In this document: piece by piece, positions 23,161-34,533 of the stretch | Numbering within the stretch: the stretch's first letter is position 1 | How the letters are laid out: each line of letters begins with the position of its first letter | DNA from: Adineta ricciae | Lineage: Eukaryota; Rotifera; Eurotatoria; Adinetida; Adinetidae | NCBI GenBank assembly: GCA_905250025.1 | Contig: CAJNOJ010000010.1 | Span: forward strand, 476,270-540,269 | Reading direction: 5' to 3' | Length of the DNA stretch: 64,000 nucleotides | The notes under the pieces: model-generated | What the model was told of the DNA's origin: nothing | The model's database searches: none | Seen by the model: the letters and a program-made list of their open reading frames with translations, nothing else | Position numbers and translations under genes: made by a program

Positions 23161-26100
23161 CTATACCATGATTGGCTCTTCATGTATCGAACTTGAAGTA
23201 AGACTATCATCATCGTCATCGTATTGTACAGTAGTTAAATTGAGTTTTTCATGATTGAAGCCATCTTCGGATTGGCTTGTTGTAATGATTATCGGTAGTT
23301 TGCGCAGAGTATTGCTATTGCTTGATATAGAATTACTATTTTCAGGATATTCTGTATGATTCTCGAATGTTGTCATTCGATTGATGATTGTTAATGGTTT
23401 GTTTTCTTCTGTGTTAGCACTGACATTATTAGTCGGAGTAACTGTGCTGTTACTATCGATGGCAACTTTCGCGGATGCATCGTCGTTGACTATATCTGTT
23501 TTCGTTGAATTATGTTTCAAGAGAAATTCTGTATTAGCTGCTATGTGTGAAGCGAATTTCATACAATTGGCTTGCGCTTTTAATTGTTTCGCGAGACGCA
23601 TATTCTTCTCTGGGTGAATCAATATTATGTACACTTTTGGGGAAAACATGCAAGCTAATGCCACTGTTGCGCATAATGAAATGGTAACACAAAGCGTCAC
23701 GATATGTACCTGAAAAAGAACAAGTCCGGGAATTTGAATAAAATTGGATCCTTTTCAAATACCTGGTGACGACCTGTTTCGTAAGCTGTAAAATAAATGG
23801 GAAGAAATGCTAACCTAGAAGAAGAAGAAAGAAAACTCACATTGATGAACTCATTCTAATATCCGATGAACTCACCAGAGTATACAAGTTGTATAACAAG
23901 TAAAACCAATAAATTTGGTTTCATTGAAATTCTCCGGCACTTTCCGTGTTCGTACGGCATACATCGTGCATATAAGTACAAGTAAAACATTATAAGACAA
24001 TGAGAAAAGGAATGAATGTTTGTTCGTGTCACATTTACGTATGACTAGACGTTCTTGTGTGAGAATGACTATCGATGGTGGTTCAAAAGCTAACCATAAT
24101 AGAGAAAGAAGCAATTGTACCATAATTAAACACGAGCAAATGACCACTTGAGAACGTGGAGAAATGTATTGCGGGCGTAATTTACCCTGCTTTTTTGTAC
24201 TTTCAAATATTCTCGCTATACGATTTGTTTTGGTTAACAAAGCAGCATACATCATAGAGAAAGCCAAGCCAATTCCCAAACGTTGAACAATACATGTGAG
24301 TAAATGAGCTCGGAGAATGATTGGAAATGTCATTAAGTAACATAGATGAATACCAGCAAGCATAATGAAACAAAGCTCGGTTCCACTTGCTTTAACAACT
24401 GGTGTTTGCCGTTTTTGATAGAAGAGAATAACAACATATAATGTAAGAATGTTCCCGATAATGGATATGCTAATTGGTATAATTCCTAATACAGAGAAGA
24501 ACCCGATCGATGTTTCTTTCAATTTATAACATGATGTTCGATTGTCAGTTGGCCAATGACCACGCGGACATGGTTCACAACGTTCTTGTCCTTCTGGCCC
24601 AGTGATGATCGATGTTTCGTTACATGATGTGCATACCCAACAACAAGCGTCGCCTTGAAATTGTCGAAGTTCACCAACACGACATGGTTCTGAGCAACGA
24701 GAAATCGGAATCGTTTTCGACAAGGATTCATCTGCACTAGCACTTGACCAAATAATTGAATCAATGTTGAGATTGAGTTCACCATTTTGACTACGATCAA
24801 TCTTCCATTCACCTACAGAAACATAATCGTAGGGAGATGTGAACGCATCCATTGGTGATGATGACGATTTATCTGATCGACGATAGTTATAGATTCGATA
24901 ATGACCAGGCACAAAACGTTCACTATTAAATTGGATCCGTCTCGAGTCGGGCACTAAACAATCAAGATGAATTTTCACTCATCATTCTTGTCGAATTCGA
25001 AACAACACAAGACTAATCGAAGAGGAAAGAAACGAGAAATGATTTCTTTCTACTACAATGCATTTGTCACTGATTATACAAGCAAATCTATTCGACAAGT
25101 GTCTTCCTCAATAGAAAACTTACTTAGATATGTTTTTTCTAATATAATTTGAAATAGAGTTTTCCCATCAATATCCGTTAGCGATACGTTTGAACATGAA
25201 GTCGATGAACATTGCAAATATTCGTGTAGAGCGTAAGCAAACACGTACGTTGCATCGACAATGAATTGTAATTTACTATCCCAGTTCGTTTCATTCAGTT
25301 GATGATCGTGACATGTCGATGATGTTGTTAGATTACAGCCAAAACGTTGTTCCCAAAATTCCGCAAACCACGGATTCCGCGATGAAATCGCTTTCAGATT
25401 TCGATGATTAATATCTTGATAGATATTTTCATTGGGTATATCAGGTTTCAATGCATTGAAGTACTGATCGAAGTTCGCTGGCTGGATCGAAATCAGCTCT
25501 AGAGTTAACGCCCCAACAGCCGTTTCATCGGTATCACCGCTGATAACAACAGATGATTCTTTTCCCTAAACATACATGCATGATCAAATTAGAAGATAAA
25601 AGCTTCTCCTTTTTCGTTTTCTTTCTGTTTACCCAAGCATCACTTGCAATCAAAACAGGTCTTTGTCTGATATCAAATGATTTGATTGCTTGCAATAGCT
25701 TTCTTGCATCTTCTTTAGTAACGAAAAGAACATAAACACGCATTTTTACATCAGACTTAATCCGGTCTAACATTGTCTGTAGAATTTCTCGAATGTCTTG
25801 TATTGACGCGTCGCGTTGTAAACGTTGCTCATCAGCAACGCATATTCGCGGTTGTTTTCTTCTCGTAACATTCGCATCATCTTCAGTTGCTGCTGGCACT
25901 CGTAATAAGCGCCGAAATTCTCGAAAACCGCCTTCACCATAATCGCCGTGTGAATAGATGACATTGACATAGGTGAAATTTAATCGTTGTAATATATCGA
26001 CGATTGCTCGTGCTTGATTAGAATCGGACGGAACAGTACGCGCAAAGAATTCAAATGATGGTTCACTTAATTTAGGCGTTGTTGATGCATATGAGATCTG

Positions 26101-26631
26101 TGGTAATTGAAATAAACGTAAGAGATTAGCGACATGTACACTAACAGAACTCAATGTTGCGCCAACAACACCGAAGACGTTTTCATTATACAACGATTCA
26201 AATATAGATGTATTCCCACATTTACATATACTTGATGTCAAACGACTGAGCACAAATCCAAGAGATTGTTCAACAGCGTAATTATCATCGGAACAAGTAT
26301 CTAATATGAGTGCACCTAATTCAATCCCAGGCAATAAGTGTTTCTCATTATTAATTTGTTCAATAGCGAATAACATGGCTTCTAAACGTTGTATACCACG
26401 GAATTGACTAATCGTTCCACAAGGCTCTCGTGGACTGCCATATTCGTGGACAGGAAATAATCCACCTAATGTTATATTACCTGGCCGACGTGCTGATCGA
26501 CTCACTGATACCGAATTTGCAAAGACGAATGTAATACCAGAAAGGGAATAGATTGTCCAAAAAGAGATCCAATAGAAAGAAGAATTCCACATCGATTCTA
26601 TCAGTCTAGAAGAAAGAAAATCACAAGGCAC
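23161..26631 (-). CDS. Metabotropic glutamate receptor (class C GPCR)
   Basis: Five exons (26631-25633, 25565-25124, 24953-23876, 23814-23763, 23709-23161) give an exact 1039-residue frame. An N-terminal signal-like segment precedes the Venus-flytrap domain (LGGLFPVHEYG; VVGATLSSVSVHVANLLRLF; ISYASTTPKLSEPSFEFFAR; VNVIYSHGDYGEGG), keeping the Ser and Ser/Thr segments that hold the amino-acid ligand. The cysteine-rich domain (CSEPCRVGELRQ..CCWVCTSC..CEPCPRGHWP) follows, then seven transmembrane helices and a Ser/Thr/Asn-rich cytosolic tail. It should couple glutamate, or a related amino acid, to G proteins at the surface of neurons. Another in-frame Met at 26592 gives a cleaner signal peptide start. 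Confidence 0.92.
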
Positions 26632-28058
26632 CTGTTTTTACATAAGTAGGCTTTTCTCTCGTTTGATGCCATGACTATAATATCATAGTCATTTTCTTTC
26701 GTTAACTATATGACTTAATCTATTAGATGAAAACAACAAAAAACGGAAAATTCTCTTCGTCAGTCTCTAATATTCCGAACACATCTCCCTTCTCTCCTCC
26801 TTTTTTTCTCGATAATTACATAGTTCTTTCTCTCTCTCTCTTTCTCTTGTTCTTTCTACTTTCTCTAACTCCCTTTCTCTCCTAATGTATCGTTTCTCGC
26901 AACAATAGTCCATTGATTCGATTTTGATTTTCTTGATCGACAATTTTCTCTAAGGTAGTCTCGTTTGCTCCAATTTCTATTGTACGCTCCAAAGTCAATA
27001 TTGATGTACTACCAAAATCGGCGTGTCATGTTTTAAAAATAAATTTGCTGTCGGTCATATCAATACGTATATTAACACGAGAGAGAGAAAACCAATTTAT
27101 TTTGTTTTCATTTCCTCACTATTTTAAACTTGTTTATTCGCTCATTACATTTTTCTTTTTCAATACGTCGAATAGAAATTATATTTGCACGAGTGCCGAT
27201 GAATAGGAACGATGGTCATTTAACTTTCGATTTTCCGCACAAGTTTTTCAAATATCCGTTCGCAAAAAGCATGATAATCGCCTTTGCCACGAATGATTTT
27301 TCGATTTGCTCAAACAAAAAGAAGAAAAAAAAGCATTGCTATCGCTCGATGTTTGAAGTCGATCAAAAGAAATCGTTTGCCTTTCTCCTGCCATCATTGT
27401 CTTGTTTCGCTTTGGTCCTTACAAAAATATCTCCTACCTTCAAAGAGATGAATCTATCAATAAAATATGAGCGACGAGTAATATTACATGCACGCACAGA
27501 CTTTACAAGTAGATCAATAGGTGACAACGGCAAAATTGATTTCAATCAATATTTGATATCCACCAGAACGTCTTCTCACCCTTGTTTCAGAATGTCCTTC
27601 TCATGATACCGATGAAAATATTCTAGACAATGTGCACCTGAATAGGTAGTGAAGCTTAATGCCGTTGGAAAACTTTTTTCCTATAAAACAAATCGGATTA
27701 CTAGTAGAATAGGCACGCACATATGATGAATACTGTCCCTTCTTTTCTCTTCTTCATCAATGTCGGCATCGTTGATTCCATACGTATGGGAAATGATGAT
27801 GATGATGTACCATTCGTGCGCATAAAGCTAACATATATCTTCGACAGTTATTTGCTTTATTAAAGGTTAGTTCATTTGATTACAGAGTTTGCTCATCTCT
27901 TCGCGTTCTCCGTTTCTTATTCCGCGTAATTTACATCCTAACTGAGTTCTTATTTCGCACGTGTACATTCACGCTGGAGTCAATGAAACAAACGAATTGG
28001 TAACGAAAGTACTCGTGCAAATGTCTCCGTCCAGACAATCCGGATGAGGTTTATGCCT
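26632..28058. other. Intergenic stretch with CT-rich tract
   Basis: About 1.4 kb. A pyrimidine-rich (CT)n region at 26785-26885 lies upstream of the receptor gene. A 158-codon plus-strand open frame at 27130-27606 has poor composition and no recognisable domain, so it is not called. Otherwise no gene seen. Confidence 0.55.
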
Positions 28059-28491
28059 TCATTTTCCTTTCTTCGCCTTCTTCTTCTTCTTCTTCTTCTT
28101 CTTCTTTTTACTGCTTGTTGAACTGCAGAGCTTCTTCACGAATTGTTGATAATCAAATCTCTTCGAAGTTTTCATGAATGAAAACATAATTTGAAAATCT
28201 TTCGATGTCAATGGCGTGTCGCCCAACGTTGTTAAGTGTCGAATAAGATCTTGTTTATCAATAAAGCCTTGCTGTTCACTGTCGAAAGTTTGAAACGACT
28301 TAATTAAAATATGAGAAATTTCCTCATCGGTAAATTCCTCCCAATACGGTGCAAGTATTGGCTCGACTTCGTCAAGGAAATATTCATCCGTTTGATAGAC
28401 ATCTTCCAATTCCTTTTGGATGTCTTCGATGGTCGTTTTCGAGAAGTTCTGTCCAGCTAAATGAAGAATTCGTTCCAGATCAGGTAATCCT
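28059..28491 (-). CDS. EF-hand-like (calmodulin-fold) protein with poly-lysine end; 5' exon(s) uncertain
   Basis: The exon starts at an acceptor (TTTTTATAG) near 28492 and encodes about 143 residues to a stop at 28059. DEEISHILIKSFQTFDSEQQ followed by GFIDKQDLIRHLTTLGD is an EF-hand with a changed loop (D at position 1, D at 12 instead of E), so calcium binding may be weak. The second half (TSKDFQIMFSFMKTSKRFDYQQF) resembles the next helix-loop-helix. The last residues are SSKKKKKKKKKKKAKKGK, encoded by a CTT microsatellite. A possible first exon, MEKLRNVIKTKVSGEYMISE (28874 down to about 28785), does not join in phase by eye, so a middle exon may be missing from this model. Confidence 0.6.
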
Positions 28492-28502
28492 ATAAAAAGC
28501 AC

Positions 28503-29036
28503 AATAAGTTGCCGATCTCATCAATTCCACTCCTCAGAACGCTTTCATTTCACGATGAAAAAAAACATGAAAGTATGGGAGAGCTTAGCATGAACATGAA
28601 AACTTTCCATCCGGATATTTTCCATAACAATAGAAGTCAATTCAAGTTGATTAGAACTATGTTTAATAATGACCTTGTAATCGAATCAATTTCCTTTTTT
28701 TCTCCTCTGCTGCCGCTTTGCCTATGATGATAGGCGAACGAAACTGAGTGTATTTAGACATAATCAAACGCTTTTTTACACAGCAAAATTCAAGTCCAAT
28801 TGAGATTTGAATTCCTCACTGATCATGTATTCTCCCGAGACTTTCGTCTTAATGACGTTTCGTAATTTCTCCATATCAATATTTGATTATTATTGTTTAT
28901 CGTTATGGAATAATGAATATATTTCACGATTAAACATTTGCTTACAAGACAATACAAAAAAAAAACAACAAATAAAATAGCGCACTATTTTCATTCAGGA
29001 TGACTATGTATGTATTGCATTCATTGGAATGTAGAA
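28503..29036. other. Region upstream of the EF-hand-like exon
   Basis: Likely holds 5' exon(s) of the EF-hand gene (candidate 28874-28785 on the minus strand) and its promoter, plus the SRD5A3 3' UTR. No other gene seen. Confidence 0.4.
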
Positions 29037-29792
29037 TTACAGAATAAATGGAACCAATGTATGTCCTTTCGTCGAGTATAATTTGTGGCCATACCATCGA
29101 TGATTTAAGAGAGCTGACGAAGTCTGATTTAAAACAATCCATACCAATAGTGCCGCCATCGATGATGTGCGATAACTTGCAATGTAAAAAGAAAAGTAAA
29201 TGGCGATTTCTGCAAGCGAGTTTGGGCATAAATAAGAATTGAAAATCCACGAATTATCCGGATTCGAATGGATTTGTTTTGCTAAAGTTACGTGAATATT
29301 ATATTGAATATAACTTGCGTTAAAAAAGAGAATTAGTGCAAGAAAAGCTTGCCGAATTGTTAACTGCGTTAACGAGTATTTATAATCCATGATAATTGTC
29401 AATCCCACACAGGGATAATGAAGCAATCGAAGAAAATAATTGAGATAATCGATATTAGTTTGAAATACATATTGATGCACATATAAACATTCATACAGGC
29501 GACGAAATATATGTAAGAGAAAAAGAGAGAAGAGTAAAAAAGATGAGAGATTGAAAATAAACAAAATGACATTGACTAGAAGTGTAACTATATAAAAATT
29601 AATGAAATAGAATTTCGATGTATCACGTGATTTTGCACATTGCATTTGACAATCGAAATATCGAATAATTTGATTGATTATCGAAAGATTTATCGGACAA
29701 TCAATTAGCAACCATATGCCAAGTAAGATCATTCCAGCTGATAAGAAAAGCCATGCGAACGTGAGCAGTGCATTGAGATTCCAGTGAAGCAT
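29037..29792 (-). CDS. SRD5A3: Polyprenol reductase, SRD5A3-type
   Basis: Protein of 251 residues from MLHWNLNALLTFAW. It has several transmembrane helices and the steroid 5-alpha-reductase C-terminal domain: LHIFRRLYECLYVHQYVF, LRLLHYPCVGLTIIMDY, YIQYNIHVTLAKQ, CPNSLAEIAIYFSFYI and a C-terminal NHRWYGHKLYSTKGHTLVPF. The R-R-L/Y-E-C pattern and the P-N-x-L-A-E segment are typical of SRD5A3, an ER enzyme that reduces polyprenol to dolichol for N-glycosylation. It is shorter at the N-terminus than the human protein. The frame is open to an ATG at 29822, but that ATG lies before a splice acceptor (GATTTTTAG) ending 18 bases upstream of the chosen start; see the gene just upstream. Confidence 0.87.
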   Translation of the reverse strand: MLHWNLNALLTFAWLFLSAGMILLGIWLLIDCPINLSIINQIIRYFDCQMQCAKSRDTSKFYFINFYIVTLLVNVILFIFNLSSFLLFSLFLLHIFRRLYECLYVHQYVFQTNIDYLNYFLRLLHYPCVGLTIIMDYKYSLTQLTIRQAFLALILFFNASYIQYNIHVTLAKQIHSNPDNSWIFNSYLCPNSLAEIAIYFSFYIASYRTSSMAALLVWIVLNQTSSALLNHRWYGHKLYSTKGHTLVPFIL

Positions 29793-29894
29793 GGTTTGTT
29801 CGTTAAAATATCTAAAAATCAATAAGATTTCAGTATATCTTATTCTTCTTTCTTGACATTACAAACAAAAATAGAAAACAAAACAAACAAGTGT

Positions 29895-30194
29895 TCAAAC
29901 AGATGTATCATCGTCTTTCGTTAAATCGTCAATGAACGGCAATTGAGAATACAAGATCGAATGTTCATGAAACTGAAGATTTTCATCGGTTAGAGGATGA
30001 ATACTGCGATAAATTGACTGTAGATTGATGATTGCATCGGGAGTTGACCAAGCAATTTCTTGCAATTCAAGACGATAGCGACGATATCGTCGACGTGCAA
30101 GCAGCAGACGAATAGTCATTGGGAAAAGCGCACAGAATATGATTGACGAAAAAATCATAATTAATGCTAGAATAAGCCAATTGTCTATCGGCAT
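29895..30194 (-). CDS. Small single-pass membrane protein, function unknown
   Basis: Protein of 99 residues. One N-terminal hydrophobic helix (WLILALIMIFSSIIFCALFP) is followed by a strongly basic patch (LLLARRRYRRYR), then a cytosolic part ending DDLTKDDDTSV. No family recognised. Its stop is 102 bases before the SRD5A3 start on the same strand, and a splice acceptor lies in that gap, so the two may form a small operon. It could lack an upstream exon. Confidence 0.55.
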   Translation of the reverse strand: MPIDNWLILALIMIFSSIIFCALFPMTIRLLLARRRYRRYRLELQEIAWSTPDAIINLQSIYRSIHPLTDENLQFHEHSILYSQLPFIDDLTKDDDTSV

Positions 30195-30998
30195 TGTTAT
30201 ATGGGTAATAATGAGTGAAGATAATCAATATAAGATAAAGATTGAGCATCATCGAGACGGAGCTGAAAAAGAAAAAGAAATGTATATGGAATGTGGTTTC
30301 TTCAAATATGGAGTAAATCTTTTTCTTTCGTTCTCTCCGTGTTGTTTTTGAAAATCAAATGAAGGTCGTCTTCTTCTTTTCTCTCTTCCAGTGTTAAACG
30401 ATCGCTTCGTACTCCCTCTCCCTTTAATTTCTCTTTCTTCGTAGTTTTCGTCAGGTTGTTTTGATAAATATTTCTAATCTCATCGCGATGTCAACACATG
30501 CATGTCTTGCTGAAACGAGAAAAGAGAAAATTTTCTTACTTATTTTCATTGATAATCTAATATTCGGAGTAGTACCATTGATAGAAATGCAATGCCGATC
30601 AAGGCATATCCAAAAAAAAACGAAAACTGAAAAATAAGAAATGAATCAGAATACAAAATGAGAACATAGGTTTTCATTTTATTTAATAATGTAAAATAGA
30701 ACAATTTTTTTTCTTCTTCGAAATGAAAAACCAACGATATTTCGCAAACACAGATCTTTATGAAATATTTTTCTACTGTTCACTAGAAGGAAAACGAGAC
30801 TTAACCAAGAAAGAGAGGAAATTCGGGCGAAAATAACTAATAGCACTGTTCACAAGAATACCAGATAAAGTTTCCTTCTGTTTTTCTTCAAACCAATTCC
30901 AATTCCTTTCGTGTGTGATGTTCTTTATTTGTATTGCTCTATCTGACTAGCTAGTATAAAGCAAGGAAAGTCAAATGAAATCGAGAGGAAATATATTC
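30195..30998. other. Intergenic sequence with a possible tiny exon
   Basis: About 800 bases. A 26-codon minus-strand piece after an acceptor near 30625 (FSFFFGYALIGIAFLSMVLL, stop at 30546) looks like a membrane helix, but no partner exon was found, so it is not called as a gene. T/C-rich tracts lie near 30360-30460. Confidence 0.4.
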
Positions 30999-33900
30999 TT
31001 ATTTTGTATTCGCTAATGTTCCACTATGTGAATTACTAATTGATGTTGGTGCTGGCAAATCACCATTGCTTGATGTAACTAATGTATTCGTCTTTCTTTG
31101 GTTAGATTTCGATGTGACAAACTTGTAACACCGACGTACGAATGGCATTGTAAAGAGTAATGATGCGCCTGTTGCTGTACCACAACCGATCACGATATAA
31201 GCTAATTTATAATAATATTTCTGCGCGACGAAGCCTATGATGGAAATGAGGTGATGATGAAAGTCTGGAGGAAACTGTTGTCTTACCGAGTGTAGGCGGT
31301 CCGACTAACGAGGATATACCTTGTGAAAGAAGTAACATACCGTAAGCATTTGCGAAATTCGGTGCTCCGGCAAATTTAATACATAAGATTGGCATTAGGA
31401 CTTCCTGTGCGCATTGTAAGAAACTAGTAAACAGCATTAACGGCATTAGAAGTGAATATCTTTCAATAACCACTGGAATGAGTAATTGAGAAAGACCAGC
31501 CAAAGATAGTGATCCCGCGTAGATATAGAGCGGCGAGATTCTAAAATCAAGACAGATACTTTAGTACAAAAAAATAACAGTTGTCATTATTTGAGAAACA
31601 CGTGAGAGTATTTTCAGGTGATTTCATCAAGGGAAAGTTATCAGTTGTATGCAGATAAGGAACTTCTCTCTTATCAATATGGTTCGCATGTAGATCATTG
31701 GACGCAAAATGTAAATTAAAACGTGTTTCTTACCTCTTGGAATCTCCCATGTATCCATACCCGATTTCACCGAATATTGAGATAACTCCAACTACTAGAA
31801 GTAAATGTGCACCTTTTTCGGAATCAATGCCATTACGGCCCATGTAATCGACAAGAAACGTCCAAGTAGCATCATAAAAAATAGTTATGATTGTGACGCA
31901 GATGCAAAGTAAAAGAAACGGTAGAATGCGTAGGACACGTAATAATTTACATATATCACGATATATCTGTTCGAAGAACTTCTTCTTTTCTGTTTCATCT
32001 TCTTCCTCATCTTCTAAATAATCTTCGATGTTACCTGGCACGGTTACCGATCGATGACGTTTCCTTCCGGCAATGATTGGCGAGTAAAGATTTGGCAAAC
32101 TTAGACTTCGATCGATTGAAAAATGTAATGATTGTAACTTACAAATATTCAACAGACTTTCATAATTATAGATATTTTTCGAACATAGTGCTAATTGTGA
32201 AAGATTGCCACGATTATAATGCAATGGATGATGATGCGTTGAATGTGTTCGAGTGCTACTTGCCGCTGTTGTTCCTGGAAGATTGTAATGTTGATGATGA
32301 AGTGGATAATAGAATACAGCTTGTTTATTATCGTGTGGCGTATTCGTTGATGAACGACGCGTACGGCGATTCGATCGAGTCTTTCGAGAATTAGTTGCTG
32401 CTGAAGATGATGGAGCATTCTGACGAGCTGATTTATCGGTTATTAATGGACTTGTTTGAGTCATTGGTAAATCCCTACGATGATAGATAGGAAAACAAAT
32501 CAGTGTGTGGATAGAGAGCCTTTGTTGATAAATAAGTTTGACTTTTTCTTTTCGTCGAAGTAAAATCTCACAGTTAAATTAAGGAAGAAAAGGTAATGAG
32601 GTTTTCTTGTTGAAGCAGCGATATAGCAGCATCCAAAAGAAGATATTCATCGTCATGGCATAGTAATAATAACAAGCAATGAATAAAGGACCCGCTGAGG
32701 AGAAGAAGAAATAATAGAGTGCAAAAGGAAAAAAACAATACTCGATGTGTGTTTAGTTCTGTACGGTTGGTTTCTGTTCTGATCTTTTGGTTTTTCAGAT
32801 GAACAAGATATGATGGTCTTTGTTTTTCTTCGTTCGAAAAATACTTACTTGCAACTGTTGGATCGTTCGCCGATGAGTGGCACTTCGGCGGCACGATCGA
32901 TTTCATCGGTTTGTTCAATTTGGGTGGTCGATGAAGATAATTTTTGTTCGGGAAAATCTCGTTCATCATGTTCTTTTTCCAGATCCATTCGATATTGACG
33001 ACTTTCTCGTTCTAACTGTTCTCGTATAGCCAATGGCAAACATATTTCTGATTTCGAATATTGGTCAAGTAATTCTTGTTTAGTGAATTGATCAAAGAAG
33101 ACGATATCATCGGTTATTGATGGTTTATGTGTAGGTGGAGGTGTGCTAGATGACACAGGAGCTGTCGCATCTTCGGGTTGTTTATTAGTCACGGCGACAT
33201 TCGTGGTTTCCGTAGTTGTCCCTATTTGTTCAGATGGAATAGGTATTACAGTTGCTGCTTCGTTGCCATTTTCCACTGCGCCCATGATCGTTGCGGCGGT
33301 GGCTGCTGCTGCTACTTCTTCTTCTTCATCTTCTTCTCCTCCTTCTTCTTCCTCTTCTACAATCGAATAGAAATTAATTTAGAAAAAGAGAGACCAACAT
33401 GACAAAGGCGAATCGTACCTTCTTCTTCATCGTAGTCTTCTTCATCCCATTCAACTTCACGAAATAGAGCACCAAATGCAACAATCGATAAAACGATACC
33501 AGAAAACAACAACATTGCACCTTGCCATCCGTATTTATTAATTAGCTTTTGTAACACGATAGAAAACACACACTGACCAAATGCTCCACCTAATTGAAAC
33601 AGGAGAAAAATATTACTCGGTTTCCCTTTTCTCCTTATCTCTACGTACCACTTATGGTAACACCAGATGCGAATGACGGCTTTGCTTCGAAGTGTTCTGT
33701 GACGGCAACAACAGTTGAAACCAGAACTAAAGAATTTCCAAATGCATAACATATACCCATTGTTATATAGAGTATTTGAAGACGATTAGCAAATGAAGTT
33801 GCTAATAATGATAAAGATGTTATTAGTCCGCCAAGCATTGCTGTTTTCCGATAACCGAATCTTGTTGTCGTTATCGATGCGATCGGCCCGGATAAACAAG

Positions 33901-34533
33901 GGACCGAATTCATCATCGATTGTACGAGAGCAATGTGTGATAAGCTTTGATCGGGAAATTTCTGTTGCAAAGCCACGAATAAAATCGGAAAAACAGACGT
34001 TAATGCTTCGCCGATCGAATATGTGAGGAAAGAAGCGACTAATATCACCCAACTCCATCCTGATTGATATTGAATGAATTCTTTCCATGGAGTTAGTGCT
34101 TGAGTTAAACGTCGATGTAATGGTTTTGGAAGTGAACAGCAATCACAACAACGTTCGGCTCCAATTGAAATCACATGATCACCGGATGTAGACTGCTCAG
34201 TAGTGCCGTTATTGATTTTCGGATACAGATCGGCTAAAGAAAACCGACACAGGTCGAATGTCATTTTTGTTCGTCTAAGCACATACCTGATGGTGATAGC
34301 TCGTGCTTTTGCTGAAGGCTATCCGTTTTCTCACTATCTTTCGCTGATTGTTCTGCGTTTATTTGAGGATAATGGACGCGTTTTTTATTCTTAACAGCTT
34401 CGAAAGGTGTCGTTGAGTCAATTATCTCATCTTTTCGTTCTTCTATATCTTCTATTGTCGTTGTTGGACTCTCTTCTTTTCTCTTTCTTTCGTTGTCTCC
34501 AGAATAACACTCCCGATGGTTAGTCGACTGCAT
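30999..34533 (-). CDS. Monocarboxylate transporter-like (SLC16 / MFS)
   Basis: Multi-exon gene starting MQSTNHRECYSGDNERK at 34533. After a hydrophilic N-terminus, the first transmembrane helix follows the family signature position (QSGWSWVILVASFLTYSIGE, near 34050), with GYRKTAMLGGLITSLSLLAT and later helices to about 33450. A very long cytosolic loop of roughly 350 residues comes next, with a Glu-rich block, TPPPTHKP, Ser/Arg-rich and His-rich parts. The second half has IFGEIGYGYMGDSKR, LMPLMLFTSFLQCAQ and NFANAYGMLLLSQGISSLVG (typical MCT), ending at 30999. MCTs carry lactate, pyruvate or aromatic compounds with protons; the substrate here is unknown. The long loop makes it closer to the orphan, large-loop members. 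Confidence 0.82.

Noticed and set aside
27130..27606. 158-codon plus-strand open frame
   Set aside because: Biased, Phe/Lys/Ser-rich composition with no domain and no splice context; lies in a region of short random frames.
30546..30625. Short membrane-helix exon
   Set aside because: No in-phase partner exon or start codon was found; kept only as a note in the intergenic entry.
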